Assembly: GCF_006539865.1 (NCBI RefSeq)
Contig: NZ_BJNV01000007.1
Location: 110,745 to 174,744 of the forward strand
DNA: 64,000 nt
Origin: Zoogloea ramigera
Lineage (GTDB): Bacteria > Pseudomonadota > Gammaproteobacteria > Burkholderiales > Rhodocyclaceae
Direction of reading: 5' to 3'
The notes beneath the pieces were generated by a model. It saw only the letters and a list, made by a program, of their open reading frames with translations. It did not search any database and was not told where the DNA came from. The position numbers and the translations under genes were made by a program. Numbering within the stretch: position 1 is the stretch's first letter; every line of letters starts with the position of its first letter. Below, piece after piece: positions 59,067 to 64,000 of the stretch.

Positions 59067-60506
59067 ATGGCCTTACCTCTTTCCCTTCGTCTGCTGCCGC
59101 TGCTGCTGGCGGGCGGGCTCACGGCCTGCGCAAGTGTCGGGCCGGACTACCGGGCGCCGGCGGTCGCGGTGCCCGCTGCCTGGCAGGCGCCGTCGCCGGA
59201 CGCCAGCGCCTCACCGCAGAGCCTCGCCAACTGGTGGGAACAGCTGGCCGACCCGCAGCTGTCGGCCCTCGTCGCCGACGCGCTGGCGGCCAACCCCGAT
59301 CTCGACGCCGCCCGGGCCGCCCTGCGCGCCGCGCGGGCCAGCCGCGACGCTGCCGCCGCCCAGCGTGCACCCAGTGTCAGCGCTGGCGGTGGCGTCACCC
59401 GCAGCACCGCCCTCGGCGGCGAGCGCACGCTCTACGACGCCGGCTTCGACGCCGCCTGGGAGCTCGACGTCTTCGGCGGCCTGCGCCGCGCCGTCGAAGC
59501 GGCGGACGCCGACCGCGCCGCGGCGCTGGCCGACCTGCGTGCCACCCGCGTCAGCCTGGTGGCTGAAGTCGCCCTCAACTACATCGACCTGCGCGCCGCG
59601 CAGATGCGCCTCGCCATCGCCCGGGCCAACCTGGCCAGCCAGACCGAGACCCTGCAGATCACCCAGTGGCGCAGCCAGGCCGGCCTCGCCAGCGCCCTCG
59701 ACGTGGAGCAGGCGCGCAGCAACCGCGAATCCACCCGGGCCCAGATCCCCACCCTCGACACCGGCCGCGCCGCCGCCGAGCACCGCCTCGCCGTGCTCGC
59801 CGGCCGCGCGCCGGGCAGCCTGCACGACGTGCTGGCGGTGGCCGACGGTGCCCGCGGTGGCCTGCTGCCGCGGCTGCCCGCCGGTGTCGCGGTGAGCATC
59901 CCGGCCGAAGCCCTGCGCCAGCGCCCCGACATCACCGCCGCCGAGCGCCGGCTGGCGGCCGCCACCGCTCGGGTCGGCCAGGCCGAGGCGGCGCGTTACC
60001 CCGCCTTCAGCCTCAGCGGCAGCATCGGCCTGCAGGCCCTGGGCCTGTCCACCTTCACCGGTGGCGGGCAGGTGGCCCGCTCGCTGGCCGCGTCGGTGAG
60101 CGGCCCGGTGTTCGACGCCGGCCGCCTGCGCGCCCAGGTGCAATTGCAGGACGCCCTGCGCGAACAGCAGCTCGCCGCCTACCGCAAGGCCGTGCTCGGC
60201 GCCCTCGAAGACGTGCAGAACGCCCTGGTCGCTCTCTCCGACACCCGCCTGCGCGAACAGGCGCTGGCCGATGCCGCCGACGCCGCCCGCAACGCCGCGC
60301 TCTACGCCCGCCACCGCTACGCCTCCGGCCTCATCGACTTCCAGACCGTGCTCAGCACCGAGCGCAGCCTGCTCACCATCGAAGACAACCTCGCCAGCGC
60401 CGAGGCCGCCCGCCTCACCGCCCTCGTCCAGCTCTACAAGGCCCTGGGCGGCGGCTGGTCGCCCGGCGACGGCACCGCAACCCCAGCACCCGAAAGCACG
60501 CCATGA
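59067..60506 (+). CDS. Outer-membrane efflux lipoprotein, NodT family
   Basis: TolC-like channel component of a tripartite exporter, 479 residues from the ATG at 59067. Signal peptide with lipobox LTAC (about residue 18) followed by ASVGPDYRAP, the classic NodT start. Two long helical repeats with alternating Ala/Arg/Gln (ARASRDAAAAQRAPSVSAGGGV, then NYIDLRAAQMRLAIARANL and LLTIEDNLASAEAARLTALVQLYKALGGGW) define the family. Overlaps the adaptor gene by 4 nt (ATGA). Confidence 0.93.
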   Translation: MALPLSLRLLPLLLAGGLTACASVGPDYRAPAVAVPAAWQAPSPDASASPQSLANWWEQLADPQLSALVADALAANPDLDAARAALRAARASRDAAAAQRAPSVSAGGGVTRSTALGGERTLYDAGFDAAWELDVFGGLRRAVEAADADRAAALADLRATRVSLVAEVALNYIDLRAAQMRLAIARANLASQTETLQITQWRSQAGLASALDVEQARSNRESTRAQIPTLDTGRAAAEHRLAVLAGRAPGSLHDVLAVADGARGGLLPRLPAGVAVSIPAEALRQRPDITAAERRLAAATARVGQAEAARYPAFSLSGSIGLQALGLSTFTGGGQVARSLAASVSGPVFDAGRLRAQVQLQDALREQQLAAYRKAVLGALEDVQNALVALSDTRLREQALADAADAARNAALYARHRYASGLIDFQTVLSTERSLLTIEDNLASAEAARLTALVQLYKALGGGWSPGDGTATPAPESTP

Positions 60507-61801
60507 ACACCCCCAAGCCCACCTCACCGGAAGCCCTCCGCGAGCTGATCCTCAAGGACGGCCGCCGTCGCCTCGGGGGCAAGGCCCGCGTCGCCCTCGC
60601 GGTGGCCGGCCTCGGTCTCGCCGGGCTGCTCGCCTGGGCCCTGGTCGGCGGCAACGGCAACGACGGCCCGCGCTACCTCACCCAGCCCGTGCGTAAGGGC
60701 GAGCTGGTCATCAACGTGTCGGCCAACGGCAACCTGCAGCCCACCAACTCGGTGGATGTGGGCAGCGAGCTGTCGGGCATCATCGAAACCGTTTTTGTGG
60801 ATGTGAACGACCGGGTGAAGAAGGGCCAGGTGCTCGCCCGCCTCGACACCTCCAAGCTGCGTGACCAGGTACGCCAGGCCAAGGCCGAGATCGCCGCCGC
60901 CGAGGCGCGGGTCGGCCAGGCCCGGGCCACGGTGGCCGAGACCGCCGCCAGCCTGGCCCGGCTGCAGGAGGTGGCGCGGCTCTCCGGCGGCAAGGTGCCT
61001 TCCAAGGCCGAACTCGACGCCGGCCAGGCCGCGGCGCTGCGGGCAGTAGCCGACCAGAAGGCCGTGGAGGCCAGCGTGGCCTCGGCCCGGGCCCTGCTGT
61101 CCACCTACGAGATCAGCCTCGCCAAGGCCACCATCCACTCGCCCATCGACGGCGTGGTGCTCACCCGCAAGGTCGAGCCCGGCCAGACGGTGGCTGCCGC
61201 GATGACCGCCCCGGTGCTGTTCACCCTCGCCGAAGACCTGCGCCGCATGGAGCTGCAGGTGGACGTGGACGAGGCCGACGTGGGCAAGGTGAAGGAGGGC
61301 CAGGAGGCCCGTTTCCATGTGGATGCCTGGCCCGGCCAGAACTTCCCGGCCAAGGTCACGCGGGTCGGCTGGGGTTCCCAGACCAAGGACCAGGTGGTGT
61401 CCTACCTCACCATCCTCGAGGTGCGCAACGACGAGCTCCTGCTGCGCCCCGGCATGACCGCCACCGCCGACATCACCACCGCCCGCCGCGCCGACGTGCT
61501 GCTGGTGCCCAACACCGCGCTGCGCTTCGCCCCGCCGGCCGGCCGCGGCCAGCCCAAGCGCAGCCTGCTGGCCAGCCTCACCCCGCGGCCGCCCTCGGCC
61601 GGCCCCAAGGTGGCCTCCGAGGCCGCCCCCAAGGACGGCAGCCAGACCCTCTGGCTGCTCGAAGGCGGCCAGCCCCGGGCGCTGCGGGTGACCGTGCTGG
61701 GCAGCAACGGCCAGGTCTCGGAGGTCCGCCCCGTGGACGCCGGCAGCCCCCTCGCGCCCGGCGCCGAGGTGATCGTCGAAGCAGTGGTGAGTAAGCCATG
61801 A
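60503..61801 (+). CDS. Periplasmic adaptor subunit, MacA-like
   Basis: Membrane-fusion protein of 432 residues. One N-terminal span (about residues 30-48), a lipoyl-like half-domain split by a coiled-coil hairpin (QVRQAKAEIAAAEARVGQARATVAETAASLARLQE), then ATIHSPIDGVVLTRKVEPGQTVAA and a beta-barrel domain with LQVDVDEADVGKVKEGQEARFHVDA. The MacA-type N-terminal NVSANGNLQPTNSVDVGSELSGII is clear. A longer frame open upstream through the channel gene is only a shadow. Next genes are the ATPase and permease. Confidence 0.92.
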   Translation: MNTPKPTSPEALRELILKDGRRRLGGKARVALAVAGLGLAGLLAWALVGGNGNDGPRYLTQPVRKGELVINVSANGNLQPTNSVDVGSELSGIIETVFVDVNDRVKKGQVLARLDTSKLRDQVRQAKAEIAAAEARVGQARATVAETAASLARLQEVARLSGGKVPSKAELDAGQAAALRAVADQKAVEASVASARALLSTYEISLAKATIHSPIDGVVLTRKVEPGQTVAAAMTAPVLFTLAEDLRRMELQVDVDEADVGKVKEGQEARFHVDAWPGQNFPAKVTRVGWGSQTKDQVVSYLTILEVRNDELLLRPGMTATADITTARRADVLLVPNTALRFAPPAGRGQPKRSLLASLTPRPPSAGPKVASEAAPKDGSQTLWLLEGGQPRALRVTVLGSNGQVSEVRPVDAGSPLAPGAEVIVEAVVSKP

Positions 61802-61802
61802 G

Positions 61803-61815
61803 GCCGCACCTACAG
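61803..61815. repeat. REP fragment between adaptor and ATPase genes
   Basis: GGCCGCACCTACA matches the outer arm of the REP-like element at 58912-58934, with its partner arm lost. It lies in the 46-nt gap before the ATPase start. Confidence 0.5.
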
Positions 61816-61847
61816 CCGCATCCACCACGCGCAGCACGGGCCGTATC

Positions 61848-62561
61848 ATGAGCCCCCCCGACCCCCTCATCGCCCTCTCGGGCGTCACCCGCGTCTTTGG
61901 CAGCGGCGCGGCCGCCTTCCAGGCCCTGCGCGGCATCGACCTGACGATAGACGAGGGCGACTTTGTGGCCATCATGGGCCCCAGCGGCTCCGGCAAGTCG
62001 TCGCTGATGAACATCCTCGGCTGCCTCGACACCCCCAGCGGCGGCAGCTACCGCTTCCGCGGCCTGGCCGTCGAGGGCCTCAGCCGCGACCAGCGGGCGC
62101 TCCTGCGCCGGCACGCGCTGGGCTTCATCTTCCAGGGCTTCAACCTGCTCGCCCGCACCTCGGCCCAGGAGAATGTGGAATTGCCGCTGCTCTACCGCGG
62201 CGAGCCCGCCGCCGCCCGCCATGCGGCTGCCCGCGCCGCGCTGGCCTCGGTGGGCCTCACCGGCTGGGAGCATCACGGCCCGGCCGAGCTCTCCGGCGGC
62301 CAGCAGCAGCGGGTGGCGATCGCCCGGGCGTTGGTCACCGGGCCGTCGCTACTCCTCGCCGACGAGCCCACCGGCAACCTCGACACCGCCCGCAGCCGCG
62401 AGATCATGGACCTGCTGGCCGCCCTCAACCGCGACCAGGGCATCACCGTGGTGATGGTCACCCACGAGCCCGAGATGGCCGCCTACGCCCACCGCATCGT
62501 GCGCCTGGTGGATGGCCTGATCGCCAGCGACGAGCGCCGCGCCCCCGGAGGCCAGCCATGA
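61848..62561 (+). CDS. ABC transporter ATPase, MacB/LolD type
   Basis: 237 residues. Walker [10 protein letters not shown], followed by [20 protein letters not shown] typical of the MacB/LolD/FtsE group, signature [15 protein letters not shown], Walker [14 protein letters not shown] and switch His in [17 protein letters not shown]. In Escherichia coli MacB this domain is fused to the permease; here it is a separate protein whose stop overlaps the permease start by 4 nt. Confidence 0.93.
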   Translation: MSPPDPLIALSGVTRVFGSGAAAFQALRGIDLTIDEGDFVAIMGPSGSGKSSLMNILGCLDTPSGGSYRFRGLAVEGLSRDQRALLRRHALGFIFQGFNLLARTSAQENVELPLLYRGEPAAARHAAARAALASVGLTGWEHHGPAELSGGQQQRVAIARALVTGPSLLLADEPTGNLDTARSREIMDLLAALNRDQGITVVMVTHEPEMAAYAHRIVRLVDGLIASDERRAPGGQP

Positions 62562-63766
62562 TCTGGAACGCCCTGCAGCTCGCCCTGCGCGAGATCCGGC
62601 GCAACCTGATGCGCTCCTTCCTCACCATCCTCGGCATCGTGATCGGCGTCTCGGCGGTGATCACCATGGTCACCCTCGGCAACGGCGCCACCCGCGCGGT
62701 GTCGGACCAGATCGCCAGCCTGGGCAGCAACCTGCTCATCGTGCGGCCCGGCCAGATGCTCGGCCCCGGCCGCGACTCGGCCGGCGCGCCGCGCTTCAAG
62801 GTGGCCGACGCCGACGCCCTCCGCAGCCAGGTGAGCGGCCTCGCCGCCGCGGTGCCGGTGGCCAGCAAGGCCGTCACCCTGGTGGCGATGGCGCGCAACT
62901 GGTCGTCCAGCGTCACCGGCACCACCGCCGACTGGTTCACCGCCGGCAAATGGCAGCTCGCCGCCGGCCGCGTCTTCAGCGCCCCCGAAGAGCGCGCCGG
63001 CGCCGCGGTGTGCGTGATCGGCGAGACCATCCGCCGCGAACTCTTCGGTGGCCTAGACCCCATCGGCCAGCCCCTGCGGGTCAAGCAGTTCTCCTGCGAG
63101 GTGATCGGCCTGCTCGGCGCCAAGGGCCAGTCCACCATGGGCAGCGACCAGGACGACATCGTCGTGGTACCGCTCCGCACCCTGCAGCGCCGCCTTACCG
63201 GCAGCACCGACGTGGCCACCCTGATGATCTCGGTGAAGGACGAAGCCTCGATGGACGTGGCCAAGAACCAGGTCACCTGGCTGATGCGCGAGCGCCGCCA
63301 CATCGCCCCCGGCGACGACGACAACTTCTCGGTGATGGACACCCGCCAGATCGCCGAGACGCTATCGGGCACCACCAAGGTGATGACCGGCCTGCTCGGC
63401 GCCGTGGCCGCGGTGAGCCTCCTGGTGGGCGGCATCGGCATCATGAACATCATGCTGGTGTCGGTCACCGAACGCACCCGCGAGATCGGCATCCGCCTCG
63501 CCATCGGCGCCCTGGAGCGGGAGGTGCTGCTGCAGTTTCTGATCGAGGCGGTGGTGCTGTCGTCGCTGGGCGGCCTCATCGGCATCGCCCTCGCCACCCT
63601 CGCCTCCATCGGCGGCGCCGCGCTGATGCACGTGCCCTACCTCTTCAACCCGGGCATCAACCTGCTGTCCTTTGGCTTCTCGGCGGCGATCGGGGTGATC
63701 TTCGGTTATGTGCCGGCGAGCAGGGCGGCGAGGCTGGACCCGATCGAGGCGCTCCGGCATGAGTGA
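62558..63766 (+). CDS. ABC transporter permease, MacB type
   Basis: 402 residues with the four-span MacB architecture: first span at about residues 20-40 (FLTILGIVIGVSAVITMVTLGNGA), a periplasmic MacB_PCD domain of about 220 residues, then three spans (VAAVSLLVGGIGIMNIMLVSVTERTREIGIRLAIGA is diagnostic). It would drive export of a substrate through the adaptor and NodT channel. Substrate unknown; macrolides, peptides or siderophores are possible by family. Confidence 0.93.
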   Translation: MIWNALQLALREIRRNLMRSFLTILGIVIGVSAVITMVTLGNGATRAVSDQIASLGSNLLIVRPGQMLGPGRDSAGAPRFKVADADALRSQVSGLAAAVPVASKAVTLVAMARNWSSSVTGTTADWFTAGKWQLAAGRVFSAPEERAGAAVCVIGETIRRELFGGLDPIGQPLRVKQFSCEVIGLLGAKGQSTMGSDQDDIVVVPLRTLQRRLTGSTDVATLMISVKDEASMDVAKNQVTWLMRERRHIAPGDDDNFSVMDTRQIAETLSGTTKVMTGLLGAVAAVSLLVGGIGIMNIMLVSVTERTREIGIRLAIGALEREVLLQFLIEAVVLSSLGGLIGIALATLASIGGAALMHVPYLFNPGINLLSFGFSAAIGVIFGYVPASRAARLDPIEALRHE

Positions 63767-63794
63767 GGGGGTGGGGTGAGGCCTCGCCGGCGGG

Positions 63795-64000
63795 TCAGGC
63801 TTCGGGTTGGAGCTTGTGCTGCTGGATGATTTCCTCGATCTGCCCGGCCTCGGGGATGCCTAAGCGGCGGGCGTCGGCGAGGGCGAGGTTGAGAAAGTCG
63901 CGGGCCCGCTCCCGGTCGCCGGGGGCGGCGCGCTGCAGGAGGTTGAGGGCGAGGTTGGCACGGGCGATGAGGGCGGAGCGGACGTCGCCGAGATGCTCGA
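63795..64000 (-). CDS. C-terminal end of a TPR-like protein
   Basis: The gene enters from the right edge on the minus strand; 68 codons are visible to the stop at 63795. The sequence is helical and repeat-like (DVRSALIARANLALNLL, RARDFLNLALADARRLGIPEAGQIEEI), as in tetratricopeptide proteins. It converges on the permease gene with 28 nt between. The rest is outside the window, so no function can be given. Confidence 0.65.
   Translation of the reverse strand, partial: EHLGDVRSALIARANLALNLLQRAAPGDRERARDFLNLALADARRLGIPEAGQIEEIIQQHKLQPEA

Noticed and set aside
59666..61801. Extended frame upstream of the MacA-like start
   Set aside because: The extension is in the wrong frame of the NodT gene and Pro/Arg-rich; the adaptor has a clear start at 60503 coupled by ATGA.

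Overview
The window reads as a chromosomal segment of a denitrifying betaproteobacterium, most likely Rhodocyclales (Azoarcus/Thauera/Zoogloea type). This is inferred from the run ftsH-folP-glmM-pstSCAB-tpiA-secG-tRNA-Leu-nuoA-N, from protein style, and from a clade I (Tat-exported) nitrous oxide reductase with betaproteobacterial accessory genes. No phage, insertion sequence, CRISPR array or replication origin was seen.

Layout. 1-3.3 kb: end of ftsH, then folP and glmM. 3.35-7.4 kb: the phosphate importer pstSCAB behind a PHO-box promoter. 7.45-8.7 kb: tpiA, secG and tRNA-Leu(GAG). 8.8-23.4 kb: a complete 14-gene complex I operon, nuoA to nuoN, closed by a strong terminator. 23.8-24.3 kb: a lipid-anchored cytochrome c behind a Dnr/Fnr-type box. 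24.5-29.3 kb (minus strand): nosDFYL and three further coupled genes, including a TumE-like protein with a small helical partner and a second NosL-like protein. 29.4-32.9 kb: genes not known to be nos-related (ABC-F, YdhR-like, HicA-like, arfB, LapA-like) that split the nos locus. 32.9-38.7 kb (minus strand): a small membrane protein, nosR, a secreted PilJ/NarX-type sensor-domain protein, and nosZ. 38.7-48.6 kb: an Smr protein, trxB, a Crp-family regulator, ftsK, lolA, rarA, serS, an AhpD-like protein and tRNA-Ser(CGA). 49-55 kb: the protease prc, narXL, and a divergent Dnr-like regulator with its own Dnr box. 55.2-64 kb: a dienelactone hydrolase, a HAD phosphatase, hda, purM, a NodT/MacA/MacB-type tripartite export operon, and the end of a TPR-like gene at the window edge.

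How it fits together. Complex I feeds the quinone pool. NosR and the cytochrome c could pass electrons to NosZ, while NosDFY and the NosL proteins serve its copper centres. NarXL and the Dnr-like protein are the likely regulators. Box-like sites precede the cytochrome gene, nosD, nosR, nosZ and the regulator itself. The most unusual items are the coupled TumE-like/helical pair inside the nos maturation operon, the secreted PilJ-like protein beside nosZ, a triple CTGCGACA motif in the nosZ leader, a GGGGAATGGG-type hairpin repeat at two distant loci, and a PHO promoter nested in a terminator ahead of pstS.
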